From: an uncultured Hyphomicrobiales bacterium
GTDB lineage: Bacteria > Pseudomonadota > Alphaproteobacteria > Rhizobiales > Devosiaceae
Direction: 5' to 3'
Length of the DNA: 64,000 nt
Assembly (NCBI GenBank): GCA_903828145.1
Contig: CAIKKY010000021.1
Location: 1-64,000 of the forward strand
The translations under genes were made by a program, and so were the position numbers. How positions within the stretch are numbered: the stretch's first letter is position 1; every line of letters begins with the position of its first letter. The notes beneath the pieces are model-generated. The model saw only the letters and a list, made by a program, of their open reading frames with translations. It was not told the origin of the DNA and ran no database searches. Positions 19,381 through 30,588 of this stretch are shown piece after piece.

Positions 19381-19480
19381 AAGCTTTTCCTTGGGCGGTC
19401 TTCAGGTCCCCGGTTTGCCTCACCGCGAGGCCCTGTGCAACCCCGGTCAGGCGCTAAGGCCCCAACCGGCAAGTGCAAAG

Positions 19481-19515
19481 GGCGCCGACCGGACCGGTCT
19501 GATCCTGTCGGCGCC
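19481..19515. terminator. hairpin between the parvulin gene and argJ
   Basis: GGCGCCGAC (19481-19489) is perfectly repeated inverted as GTCGGCGCC (19507-19515). On the minus strand it is followed only by CCTTTGC, so it is at best a weak intrinsic terminator or attenuator between the two genes. Confidence 0.4.
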
Positions 19516-19574
19516 CCAAACTTGCCGCTGCACCAGACCCCGCGCCAGAGCGGGGGGCCGGTTCGCATCGGGTA

Positions 19575-20528
19575 TTACTGCGCCTGAGCGGCGTCTTCGG
19601 CGGCTTTTTGCTGCGCACTGACCTGTTCGGCCAGCGCCGGGTCGACAATGGTCACCGGCAGTTTGGTCTTGTACTCGGCAATGGCCGCGTCATAGGCCTG
19701 ATAGATCGCCTGCTGGCCCAGCTGCTGCTTCATCTGGTCATAGGCCTCAGGCTCGCTCAGCTTCTTTTCTTCGACCTTGATGATGTGCCAGCCGAACTGG
19801 GTCTGCACCGGGTCCGAAACCTTGCCGGCCTCGAGCGCGAACGCGACATCTTCGAATTCTTTCACCATCTGGCCACGCTTGAAGAAGCCAAGGTCGCCGC
19901 CGTTCTGCTTGCCCGACGGATCGGTGGTCTTTTCCATGGCCAGCACTTCGAAGGGCTTGCCGCCATCGAGATCCTTCTTGATCGCGTCGGCCTCTTCCTT
20001 GGTGGCCACCAGAATGTGGCGGGCATGCACGGTCTCTTCGGGCTTGAACTCGGCCTTGTAGGTTTCGTAGGCCGCCTTGATCGTGTCTTCCGTCACGGTC
20101 GGGGCCACTTTGGTCGTGAAGAATTCACGGCGCAGCGCCTTTTCCGCCTGGTAGGCGAGGCGGCGCTTGTAGACTTCGGCTTGATCAATGCCATTTTCAC
20201 GGGCAGCGGTGGCCATCACTTTCATGTCAATCAACACGGTGATGAGGAAAGCCTTCTGCTGCTCGGGTGGCACCTGCTGCAGCTGTTGGCCGAGGTCTTC
20301 GGCGGCCAGCGCCAGGTCACCTTCAGTGATGGTCATGTCGCCGATTGTGGCCAGAACCGTGTTCGGATCGACCGGGGCGGGAGCCGCCGCCTGATCGGCC
20401 GGAGCGTCCTGCGCCATGGCCACCGGGGCAGCAATCAGGGCGGTGCCGAGCATCAGGAAAGCCGCCAGCGCGGCGCTTTTGGTCACAACACCCAGCTTCT
20501 TTGGGTCAAACATCGCATCATTCTCCAT
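19575..20528 (-). CDS. PpiC-type peptidyl-prolyl cis-trans isomerase (parvulin)
   Basis: An exported proline isomerase/chaperone for envelope proteins. The N-terminus is a signal peptide (hydrophobic AALAAFLMLGTALIAA, cleavage after AMAQ), followed by a SurA-like helical part. The parvulin domain has the typical VHARHILVATKEEAD opening and FGWHIIKVE closing motifs. Two starts are possible: ATG 20528 and ATG 20510, the latter with GGAG nine bases upstream. It is divergent from secA, matching the pathway it serves. Confidence 0.92.
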   Translation of the reverse strand: MENDAMFDPKKLGVVTKSAALAAFLMLGTALIAAPVAMAQDAPADQAAAPAPVDPNTVLATIGDMTITEGDLALAAEDLGQQLQQVPPEQQKAFLITVLIDMKVMATAARENGIDQAEVYKRRLAYQAEKALRREFFTTKVAPTVTEDTIKAAYETYKAEFKPEETVHARHILVATKEEADAIKKDLDGGKPFEVLAMEKTTDPSGKQNGGDLGFFKRGQMVKEFEDVAFALEAGKVSDPVQTQFGWHIIKVEEKKLSEPEAYDQMKQQLGQQAIYQAYDAAIAEYKTKLPVTIVDPALAEQVSAQQKAAEDAAQAQ

Positions 20529-20708
20529 GGCCCGGGACGCTCCCCTGGCGGCGCGTGGCGGTGGTTTCGCCCATTTCCCTTCCGTTGACAAGCAAAACAC
20601 CCGCTCTTACATGTCCAACGCCTATAAGAATATAGACGGGTAAGTGCCTGTCGCTTCGCCGGTTCAAAACAGGCGTTTCGCCCCGGCACGAAATCAAAGG
20701 ACATTTCC

Positions 20709-23459
<2,751 letters not shown>

Positions 23460-23486
23460 AGCCGAACCACAGCAGCCAGCATCAAG

Positions 23487-23509
23487 CGGGGCCCCACGGG
23501 CCCCGTTTT
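23487..23509 (+). terminator. rho-independent terminator of secA
   Basis: CGGGGCCC-CAC-GGGCCCCG forms a perfect 8-bp stem followed by TTTTCGTTT, 28 bases after the secA stop. Confidence 0.9.
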
Positions 23510-23698
23510 CGTTTGGGCTTGGGGTGCGAAGGCCCTTCGTCGATCAGTCCTTAAAGAAGGAGCGGAAAGCGCCCGAGGCGGCCCGCCATTGCCTCTGCAC
23601 CTTTGCACTCAGCGCAGAACACTCGCCTCTTTCTCCTGCCGCCGGTTCGGCTATAGTTTCGCCTTCGGGATGGTCGTGGCCGCTGGGGGGATGTCGCC

Positions 23699-24409
23699 GT
23701 GTATTCCGCAAATGACTTACTGGGGGCCGTGGACGCGAACCCCGTGCTGTTTATCGCGCTCGGCGCGCTGGCCATGGTGTTCAACTACACCTTCTTTGCC
23801 GAAGCGATCCGGGTCGGGCGCCGCGACCGGGTTTTTGTCTTTCCGCTCATGGTCTCGACACTCTGGTTCGCCCATGACCTCTCATTCGTGCTGCGGGGCT
23901 TTGAATGGTTCGGCACCTACCGGCACTGGTATGTGGAATTGTTTTTCATTGCGCTCATCCCCACCACACTGTTCGAGATGATCTTCATCCGGCAGGTCTG
24001 GCTCTACGGGCAGGACGAAATCCTGCCGCGGCGGTCGCGTCGGCAGTTTGCCCTGTTCATCCTTGGTGCTGAACTGGCTGGTCTCGTGGTTTGGTTCGCC
24101 ACGAAGGAAGTCCTTGGCGACCCGATTTATGCCTTCACCTTTGGCGGCGTCGCCGCTCTCGCCCCCATCTTTGCCATCCGCCGCATGATCCAGCGGAACG
24201 ACACGAAGGGTCAGAGCCCGCTTCTGTGGTTGAGCTTCAGCGCCATGCTTTGCTGCTGGTACGCGGCAGTCTGGCTGTTCTTCGGGCCGGCATTCAAAAC
24301 AGTGCCGCAGGTTCTGCTGGCTCTGTTAGCCATAGGCGGCGGGCTGGTTATGGCCCGCCTCTCCACGCGCGCCAGCGTATGGACGGTGCAGGAAGCCAAA
24401 AACTCATAA
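23699..24409 (+). CDS. seven-helix integral membrane protein, function unknown
   Basis: I do not recognise this family with confidence. The 236-residue product has seven predicted hydrophobic helices (about 16-36, 45-66, 78-100, 118-136, 142-160, 175-196, 201-220) and no signal peptide. Polar residues sit within or next to helices: WFAHD (56-60) in helix 2, HWYVE (76-80) before helix 3, and Glu93. The topology and the W-x-x-x-D element recall seven-helix terpene-cyclase-like proteins, but that is speculative. The start is GTG, with GGGGGG upstream. It is monocistronic between secA and the barrel protein. Confidence 0.7.
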   Translation: MYSANDLLGAVDANPVLFIALGALAMVFNYTFFAEAIRVGRRDRVFVFPLMVSTLWFAHDLSFVLRGFEWFGTYRHWYVELFFIALIPTTLFEMIFIRQVWLYGQDEILPRRSRRQFALFILGAELAGLVVWFATKEVLGDPIYAFTFGGVAALAPIFAIRRMIQRNDTKGQSPLLWLSFSAMLCCWYAAVWLFFGPAFKTVPQVLLALLAIGGGLVMARLSTRASVWTVQEAKNS

Positions 24410-24629
24410 CAGGGTAGGGCGCGCGGAAAGTCGCCCGACCTGAAGCAGGTCTCTCCCTGGGCAGCGACCCCACCGTGGGCTGGGTGGCGAACCTGAACCC
24501 GTTCCAGTTGGCGGCATCTCGTTCACTTACTGCCTTTAAAATATTCCACATTGACAGAAGCTCCCCATGACTTCCGCTCGTCTGTGCGTTAACTGATAAT
24601 TGGGAAAACATGAGAGTGGGCATGTACTG

Positions 24630-25439
24630 ATGAAAACCACGATGGGCTTGCTCGGGTTGCTTGTTTTGTCTGGTACGTTGGCCGGACAAGCCACGGCAGC
24701 TGACCAGGGCACGGGCGGCCTTTACACCGGCTCATCTTATGTCGGTGTTTCCCTTGGCTACTCGACAGTTGTTACTGACCTGCTCCGCACCGACGGCACT
24801 CTCGACGGATACCCTGACTTCGCGCCCGATGAGGGCATGTCGATGGATGCCGAAGGGTATGCCTTGGGAGCTGAAGTAGGACAGGATTGGAGCCAAGATC
24901 ACGTTGTCTTTGGCCTTTTCGCAGATCTGCTGCTGTCCAACATTCAAGGTCAGCGCTTCAGCAGGTATGGCTACTCAGACGTGGACACAACGCCCTGCGT
25001 GATGGGCCTTTGCAGGAACCGGGACGACGACTATTTTACGCTGAAAAACCCGGCGCTCATCAACGCTGGTGCCCGAATTGGGTACGACTTTGGAAATCTC
25101 ATGGTGTCCGTCGGCGGCGGGCTAAGTGTCGGGCAGCTCGAGCTGGCTGTTGTTGACGACAATAGTGACAGCAACGGCGGCGTAAACGATAATGGCTACG
25201 GATCAGGGTCTGATCAGAAATATGCTGTCGGGTACAACCTGAAAGCTGGCGCCGAAGTCCCTTTGACCGACAGCATCACGGTCGGCATGTCGTACGAATA
25301 CGTGCACTTTGACATCGACGGCTTCAAGCTCGGGGGCCCGTCCAATGGCTACGTCACTTATGATGACGTAGAATACGTCGTTGGTCTTTTTGAATACAGG
25401 GCCAGCCGATTCGCAATAGATACAAAATACCGCTTCTGA
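24630..25439 (+). CDS. outer-membrane beta-barrel protein (Omp25/RopB-like)
   Basis: A 269-residue product with a signal peptide (1-23, ...GQATA) cleaved before ADQGTGG. It has alternating amphipathic strands and a C-terminal Phe (DTKYRF), the signal for insertion by the Bam complex. Size and the opening YTGSSYVGVSLGYS fit eight-stranded Omp25/Omp31-type porin-family barrels. The ATG at 24630 is preferred over an upstream TTG (24600) because it starts the signal peptide and follows GAGAG. GC content looks lower than in neighbouring genes. The mature N-terminus Ala-Asp matches barrels cross-linked to peptidoglycan in other Rhizobiales. Confidence 0.82.
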   Translation: MKTTMGLLGLLVLSGTLAGQATAADQGTGGLYTGSSYVGVSLGYSTVVTDLLRTDGTLDGYPDFAPDEGMSMDAEGYALGAEVGQDWSQDHVVFGLFADLLLSNIQGQRFSRYGYSDVDTTPCVMGLCRNRDDDYFTLKNPALINAGARIGYDFGNLMVSVGGGLSVGQLELAVVDDNSDSNGGVNDNGYGSGSDQKYAVGYNLKAGAEVPLTDSITVGMSYEYVHFDIDGFKLGGPSNGYVTYDDVEYVVGLFEYRASRFAIDTKYRF

Positions 25440-25629
25440 AACTCAGAATAAGCCGAATATTGATTGTTTTTACCTTTTTAAAACTACGAATAGAGCGGCT
25501 GCTTTGCCGGCGGCGGTTCACACACTGCCGCTAAACAGGCAGCCCCCAGATGATCCGTTCTTTCCCCTTCCGCCTCTCTCTCCCCTCCGCCTCTTTCTCC
25601 CCTTCCCCCTCCTCCCCATCCCCGCCATC

Positions 25630-25845
25630 GGCTTCCCCGGCTCGAAGAAAAAGCTGGTCGGCTCGATTTACGGCGGCGGCGTGCCCGAGCGCGATATCGG
25701 GCGCATCCTGTCGCTCTATCGCAAGGGTCGGCTCGATCTCGACCGGCAGATCGGCAAGCGGATCGCCCTCGATGCGGTTAACGACGCCCTGAAAGATCTG
25801 GAAGCGGGCGTTATGGCCCGGACAATCATCGAGTTCGCGGCCTGA
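25630..25845 (+). pseudogene. 3' remnant of a zinc-type alcohol dehydrogenase
   Basis: About 70 codons encode the C-terminal end of a class III-type zinc alcohol dehydrogenase: GSIYGGGVPERDIGRIL, LYRKGRLDLD and a tail AVNDALKDLEAG...ARTIIEF. The catalytic and most of the Rossmann domain are absent. Upstream the frame runs into a pyrimidine-rich stretch (25558-25630) encoding only low-complexity Pro/Leu/Phe. It is a decayed, 5'-deleted gene, not a functional enzyme. Confidence 0.82.
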
Positions 25846-25983
25846 TCTCCAGGGCTCTGGCCCGCAGCGGCAGGCGCTGAAATTGACCCTGCCGGGTGCG
25901 CCAGAAAACCCGGCTCGCAGCCTTATGGCTTGCCGCTGCGCCCTATCCCTGCCACGCTTCATACACCTCTTGGGAGCCCGACC

Positions 25984-26388
25984 ATGCGCATGCTCTTTGT
26001 CAACCTCGCCGTCGATAGCATTCCCGAAACCCGCGCCTTTTTCACGGCGCTCGGCTTCAGCTTCAACCCCCAGTTTTCCGATGAGAACACGCTCTGTCTC
26101 ATCATCGAAGAGAACATTTTCGCGCTGCTGATGACCCACGCGCGCTTTGAGGAGTTCCTCGTGCGGCCGCAGGCCGACCCGCACAAGGCCACTGAAGTGC
26201 TGCTCAGCCTCTCTGCCCCCAGCCGCGAGGCGGTTGAGGAGATGCGATCCACCGCGCTCGCCCATGGCGGCAAGCCCTGGAAGCCCACCGCCGATCTCGG
26301 CTTCATGCTGAACGGCAGCTTTCAGGATCCCTCGGGCCATGTGTGGGAAGTGGTCTGGATGGACCCGGCCAACGTGCAACCGACCTGA
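25984..26388 (+). CDS. VOC family protein (glyoxalase/bleomycin-resistance fold)
   Basis: A 134-residue, single-module vicinal-oxygen-chelate protein related to the YaeR/extradiol lactoylglutathione-lyase-like group. It has the N-terminal strand MRMLFVNLAV, the helix ETRAFFTALGF and the C-terminal metal-ligand strand DPSGHVWEVVWMD with Glu. The ATG at 25984 follows GGGAG. Substrate unknown. It is followed by a bidirectional terminator. Confidence 0.88.
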   Translation: MRMLFVNLAVDSIPETRAFFTALGFSFNPQFSDENTLCLIIEENIFALLMTHARFEEFLVRPQADPHKATEVLLSLSAPSREAVEEMRSTALAHGGKPWKPTADLGFMLNGSFQDPSGHVWEVVWMDPANVQPT

Positions 26389-26403
26389 TCGTCCCAACAG
26401 AAA

Positions 26404-26423
26404 ACGGGGCCCGAAGGCCCCGT
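26404..26423. terminator. bidirectional terminator after the VOC gene
   Basis: ACGGGGCC-CGAA-GGCCCCGT is a perfect palindromic hairpin with short A and T flanks, between the VOC gene (plus) and the zinc-ribbon gene (minus). The identical 20-base sequence recurs at 27168-27187. Confidence 0.8.
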
Positions 26424-26430
26424 TATCGTC

Positions 26431-26736
26431 TCAATCGAAAATGTCTTCGATCCAGCTTTTCTGCCGCTTCTGCTTATAGCCCGGGTCCGGGCGATACGTC
26501 GCCTCGCGCTGGCCATAGCTCGGCGCGGGCCCGGCGTCATAGGGCCGTTGCGACGGCTGGGCGGGTGGAGCCAGCTCTCGGCTACTGCGCTCGATGATCT
26601 TGTCGAGTTCGCCCCGATCGAGCCACACGCCCCGGCATTGCGGGCAATAGTCGATCTCAATCCCCTGCCGCTCGCTCATGGTGAGGGCGACGTGGCAATG
26701 CGGGCAAGTCATGGCGGAAGGTACGGCGGAAGTCAT
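26431..26736 (-). CDS. zf-TFIIB domain (zinc-ribbon) protein
   Basis: 101 residues. The N-terminal zinc ribbon has two Cys pairs (CPHC at 11-14 and CPQC at 31-34) and the family signature CRGVWLDRGELDKIIE. The C-terminal half is Pro/Tyr/Gln-rich and ends KSWIEDIFD. The start at 26736 is chosen because the larger frame continues through the MATE remnant without coding character. Function unknown in bacteria. Confidence 0.88.
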   Translation of the reverse strand: MTSAVPSAMTCPHCHVALTMSERQGIEIDYCPQCRGVWLDRGELDKIIERSSRELAPPAQPSQRPYDAGPAPSYGQREATYRPDPGYKQKRQKSWIEDIFD

Positions 26737-26873
26737 GTCGGGTCCTTTCAAGGCATGGGCCCGCACCTGAGTTCCGGGCCCTTGTTTCTCGCGGGGCCGA
26801 CATCGCGAGCCCAAGGCCCGCCAGAGGGGCCCGGTCCCCGCACCCCACACAGATAGGGCGCCGCACCGGGAGT

Positions 26874-27165
26874 TCAAGCCGCGACGGGTCTGGCCGCCGT
26901 CCGCCGCAGCAGCACCAGCATGGCGATTGCCGCCAACCCAAGCCCGAGCGCGAGGCCGGTCCAGAGCCCGGACACCCCCTTGAGCGCATCCGGCAGCCCC
27001 GGCACCCATTCCGGCAGGAGCCCGAGGCCGATACCGACGGGCAGCGCGATGCCCCATGTGCAGAAAGCTTTGCTCGATGAAGTACAAGCGGAAGCAGCGC
27101 GTCGAAAGCAGCAAGCACGTCTGCGTGGCACCGAGCCCCAAGACACGAAATAGCGCCGCCACGGC
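26874..27165 (-). pseudogene. C-terminal remnant of a MATE-family transporter
   Basis: Two hydrophobic pieces read in different minus-strand frames: WGIALPVGIGLGLL...GLWTGLALGLGLAAIAMLVL in one, and VAALFRVLGLG upstream in another. Their order and character match the last helices of a NorM-type MATE exporter. Frameshifts between them and the lack of any start show it is decayed. It is flanked by two copies of an identical palindrome (26404 and 27168). It is not closely similar by eye to the intact MATE gene at 57703. Confidence 0.72.
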
Positions 27166-27167
27166 AA

Positions 27168-27187
27168 ACGGGGCCCGAAGGCCCCGT
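27168..27187. terminator. terminator hairpin after ilvD
   Basis: ACGGGGCC-CGAA-GGCCCCGT, a perfect 8-bp stem 25 bases beyond the ilvD stop on the minus strand, followed by TTTGCC. It is identical to the hairpin at 26404-26423. Confidence 0.7.
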
Positions 27188-27211
27188 CTCGTGTTCAGCT
27201 TTGCAGCCCGC

Positions 27212-29053
27212 CTACTTCGCCGCGTCGAGATCGCGCACCGCACCCCTTGCGGCGCTGGTGGCGAAGGCGGCATAGGCTTTGAGCGCGGTCGAGACATTGC
27301 GCTTGCGCGCCTCGGCCGGTTTCCAGCCCAGCTTGTCCTGCTCGACGCGGCGCCGGTTGAGTTCGGCCTCAGGAAGAACAAGTTCAATGGTGCGGCCGGG
27401 AATGTCGATGGCAATGGTATCGCCGGTCTTCACCAAGCCAATCGTGCCGCCTTCGGCCGCTTCGGGCGAAACATGGCCGATGGAGAGCCCCGAGGTGCCG
27501 CCCGAGAAGCGACCATCGGTGATGAGCGCGCAGGCTTTGCCAAGCCCACGCGATTTCAGATAGCTCGTGGGATAGAGCATTTCCTGCATGCCGGGGCCGC
27601 CGCGCGGACCTTCGTAGCGGATCACCACCACGTCGCCAGCCTTCACCTCATTGGTGAGAATGCCCTTCACGGCGGCGTCCTGGCTTTCATACACGCGGGC
27701 CGGCCCGGTGAATTTGAGGATGGAGTCATCCACCCCGGCGGTTTTCACGATACAGCCATCGAGCGCGATATTGCCCTTGAGCACCGCAAGGCCACCATCC
27801 TTCGAAAAGGCGCTGTCGGCGCTGCGGATCACGCCGTCATGTCGATCAAGATCGAGCTCGGTCCAGCGCGCATTCTGGCTGAAGGCTTCGGTCGAGCGCA
27901 CGCCGCCCGGGGCCGCGAGGAAGAAATTGCGCACCGCATCGGAATTCGAGCGGCTGATGTCCCAGCGGTCGAGCGCATCGCCGAGCGTCGGCATGTGCAC
28001 CGTCGGCTCAGCGCGGTTGATGAGCCCGGCACGGTCGAGCTGGCCGAGAATGGCCATGATGCCGCCGGCGCGATGCACGTCTTCCATATGCACATCGGCT
28101 TTGGCCGGTGCGACCTTGCACAGCACCGGCACCTTGCGCGACAGCTTGTCGATGTCGTCCATGGTGAAATCGACGCCCGCCTCATGCGCGGCCGCAAGAA
28201 TATGCAGCACCGTGTTGGTCGAGCCGCCCATGGCAATATCCAGCGCCATGGCGTTTTCGAACGCCGCCTTGGTGGCAATCGAGCGCGGCAGCGCGGTGAT
28301 ATCGTCCTGTTCGTAATAGCGGCGCGCGAGATCGACGATCAGGTGCCCCGCTTCCTGGAACAGACGCTTGCGGTCGCCGTGGGTGGCGAGCACCGAACCA
28401 TTGCCCGGCAGCGACAGGCCCAAGGCTTCGGTCAGGCAGTTCATCGAATTGGCGGTAAACATGCCCGAGCACGAGCCACAGGTCGGGCAGGCGGCCTTTT
28501 CAATGGCCGAAAGGTCGGCATCGGAAATCTTGTCATCGGCGGCGGCGACCATAGCGTCGACGAGATCAAGCGCCTGCACCTTGCCGTTCAGGGTCACCTT
28601 GCCCGCTTCCATCGGCCCGCCCGAGACGAACACGACCGGGATGTTCACGCGCATCGCCGCCATCAGCATGCCGGGCGTGATCTTGTCGCAGTTGGAGATG
28701 CAGACCATGGCATCGGCGCAATGCGCGTTGACCATGTATTCCACGCTGTCGGCAATCAGTTCGCGCGAGGGCAGCGAATAGAGCATCCCATCGTGGCCCA
28801 TGGCGATGCCATCATCCACGGCAATGGTGTTGAACTCCTTCGCCACGCCGCCCGCCGCCTCAATTTCGCGCGCCACGAGCTGGCCGAGATCTTTCAGGTG
28901 CACATGGCCCGGCACGAACTGGGTGAACGAGTTGACCACCGCAATAATCGGCTTGCCGAAATCGCTGTCCTTCATGCCCGTGGCGCGCCACAGGCCGCGG
29001 GCACCCGCCATGTTGCGGCCATGAGTCGTCGTGCGCGAGCGGTATTGAGGCAT
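27212..29053 (-). CDS. ilvD: dihydroxy-acid dehydratase
   Basis: Dehydrates 2,3-dihydroxy acids to 2-keto acids in valine/isoleucine synthesis using an Fe-S cluster. The 613 residues match the long [4Fe-4S] E. coli-type IlvD. Cluster/active-site motifs are visible: [29 protein letters not shown] and the C-terminal [16 protein letters not shown]. The ATG follows AGAGGAACC. Monocistronic. Confidence 0.98.
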   Translation of the reverse strand: MPQYRSRTTTHGRNMAGARGLWRATGMKDSDFGKPIIAVVNSFTQFVPGHVHLKDLGQLVAREIEAAGGVAKEFNTIAVDDGIAMGHDGMLYSLPSRELIADSVEYMVNAHCADAMVCISNCDKITPGMLMAAMRVNIPVVFVSGGPMEAGKVTLNGKVQALDLVDAMVAAADDKISDADLSAIEKAACPTCGSCSGMFTANSMNCLTEALGLSLPGNGSVLATHGDRKRLFQEAGHLIVDLARRYYEQDDITALPRSIATKAAFENAMALDIAMGGSTNTVLHILAAAHEAGVDFTMDDIDKLSRKVPVLCKVAPAKADVHMEDVHRAGGIMAILGQLDRAGLINRAEPTVHMPTLGDALDRWDISRSNSDAVRNFFLAAPGGVRSTEAFSQNARWTELDLDRHDGVIRSADSAFSKDGGLAVLKGNIALDGCIVKTAGVDDSILKFTGPARVYESQDAAVKGILTNEVKAGDVVVIRYEGPRGGPGMQEMLYPTSYLKSRGLGKACALITDGRFSGGTSGLSIGHVSPEAAEGGTIGLVKTGDTIAIDIPGRTIELVLPEAELNRRRVEQDKLGWKPAEARKRNVSTALKAYAAFATSAARGAVRDLDAAK

Positions 29054-29241
29054 AATGGTTCCTCTGATCTCAGGTTTTGCTGCCTTAGGTAAAGCCGGGC
29101 CGGCGTTTTCACAAGGCCACCCCAGCGCCGAAGCGACCAGTCGCAGCTCCGTGATGGGTCTTGATATATTAGATTATACGAATATATAGAGACCATCGCC
29201 GCACCCCCCTGCGGCCCAGCTCACGCGAATGGACCTGATCA

Positions 29242-29604
29242 ATGTGGCCTTTTTCCTCTTCCAAATCCGCCGCCCTGCCCGCCCGCAAGCTAGACGACCA
29301 GTTCTCGGTGGCCGGCCAGTTGCGCGTGGATCAGCTCCCGCTCGTGGTTGAGGCGGGTTACAAAACCATTGTCTGCGCCCGCCCCGACAATGAAGAAAGC
29401 GGCCAGCCCGCGTTCCGCGATATCGCGGCGGCGGCCAAGGCGCTCGGCCTGTTGGCGGTTCATATCCCGATTTCGGCCGGCCTTGGCGAGACCCAGGTGA
29501 AGGCCATGAAAAAGGCCCTGCACGATCTGCCCGGCCCCTACTACGGCTACTGCCGCTCGGGGGCCCGGGCCGGCTCACTCTACGCTAGCGCCAAACGCGG
29601 CTGA
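29242..29604 (+). CDS. TIGR01244 / DUF442 phosphatase-like protein (Blh family)
   Basis: A 120-residue dual-specificity-phosphatase-fold protein, the group found alone or fused to persulfide dioxygenases (beta-lactamase hydrolase-like proteins). The P-loop CRSGARAGSL is intact (Cys near residue 107) and the start segment DDQFSVAGQL is typical. It is preceded by an AT-rich stretch around 29160-29192 that probably contains its promoter. Substrate unknown. Confidence 0.85.
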   Translation: MWPFSSSKSAALPARKLDDQFSVAGQLRVDQLPLVVEAGYKTIVCARPDNEESGQPAFRDIAAAAKALGLLAVHIPISAGLGETQVKAMKKALHDLPGPYYGYCRSGARAGSLYASAKRG

Positions 29605-29632
29605 TCACCGCACACAATCCGAAATCAGAATA

Positions 29633-29660
29633 AAGGACTGCGCTCTACAAGTTGAGCTAA
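29633..29660 (-). other. tRNA-like fragment (D-arm to anticodon stem)
   Basis: On the minus strand TTAGCTCAACTTGTAGAGCG followed by CAGTCCT reproduces positions 7-31 of a typical tRNA (consensus TAGCTCAACTGGTAGAGCGC). No matching acceptor stem or T-arm follows (no GGTTCGAATCC), so it is not a functional tRNA. It may be the scar of an integration/excision event or an eroded tRNA gene. Confidence 0.45.
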
Positions 29661-29772
29661 TTTTATGCGGCCCCATCAGCCTGATCCGATCGTTCTGATC
29701 ATATTTACACTTGAACTCGACCTGTAGCGCGATAGAAGTCTTTACCGAATTACAAGGAAGTAGGGGCTGCCT

Positions 29773-30483
29773 ATGTGCACACAATGCGATCAACTGAACC
29801 GCCGCCGCTTTATGTCTCTGGGTGCCGCTGGCGCTGCCGCGACCGTGCTGGGGCTGACCCTGCCCGTCGGCACGGCCTTCGCCAAGACCGAGCTGACCGC
29901 CGATGAGGCGCTGCAGAAGCTTAAAGAAGGCAACCGCCGGTTCATGACCGAGCCCGACAAGTGCGAAGCGGACATGAATAAAGTTCGCGAAAACGTGGCC
30001 GAGGGCCAGTCCCCCTGGGCGACCATCCTCGGCTGCGCTGACAGCCGCGTGGCGCCGGAACTGATTTTTGGCGGCATGACGCTGGGCGAACTTTTCGTGT
30101 GCCGCAATGCCGGCAACATGGCCGATGTCGCCACCCTGGGCACCATTGAATATGGCGCCGAGCATCTTGGCTCCCCGCTGATCGTCGTGCTCGGCCACGA
30201 GCGCTGCGGCGCGGTCAAAGCCGCCTGCGACGTTGCCGAAAATGGCACCGAACTGCCGGGGCACATCAAGCTGATGGTCGACGAAATCGTCCCCACCGCT
30301 AAAGACCTGCTCGGTAAAGATGGCGACTTCGTTGATAATGTAGTCATCGAAAGCGCCCGCCGCACCGCGGACCTGATCCGCACCGAGAGCGAGATCGTTG
30401 CCGAGTTGGCCAAAGAGGGCAAAGTGAAAGTCGTTTACGCCCGCTATGACCTCGACTCGGGCGAAGTGACCTTCTTCGACTAA
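29773..30483 (+). CDS. Tat-exported beta-carbonic anhydrase
   Basis: Interconverts CO2 and bicarbonate, here probably in the periplasm. The 236 residues begin with a twin-arginine signal (NRRRFMSLG followed by a hydrophobic stretch and PVGTAFA). The beta-class zinc site is complete: Cys88, Asp90 and Arg92 in CADSR, His142 and Cys145 in GHERCGA. The ATG follows AAGGAAG. It is followed by a strong terminator and is monocistronic. Confidence 0.94.
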   Translation: MCTQCDQLNRRRFMSLGAAGAAATVLGLTLPVGTAFAKTELTADEALQKLKEGNRRFMTEPDKCEADMNKVRENVAEGQSPWATILGCADSRVAPELIFGGMTLGELFVCRNAGNMADVATLGTIEYGAEHLGSPLIVVLGHERCGAVKAACDVAENGTELPGHIKLMVDEIVPTAKDLLGKDGDFVDNVVIESARRTADLIRTESEIVAELAKEGKVKVVYARYDLDSGEVTFFD

Positions 30484-30518
30484 AGTGCTTTAGGCCCCAG
30501 GCCCTTTCGCTCCCCACC

Positions 30519-30546
30519 GAACCCCGGCCCCGCGCCGGGGTTCTTT
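30519..30546 (+). terminator. rho-independent terminator of the carbonic anhydrase gene
   Basis: GAACCCCGGC and GCCGGGGTTC form a perfect 10-bp stem around CCCGC, followed by TTT. It lies 36 bases after the stop. Confidence 0.88.
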
Positions 30547-30588
30547 GCTATCGGGACGGCGCATCAGGCGGGCCCATATGCCTCCCGT

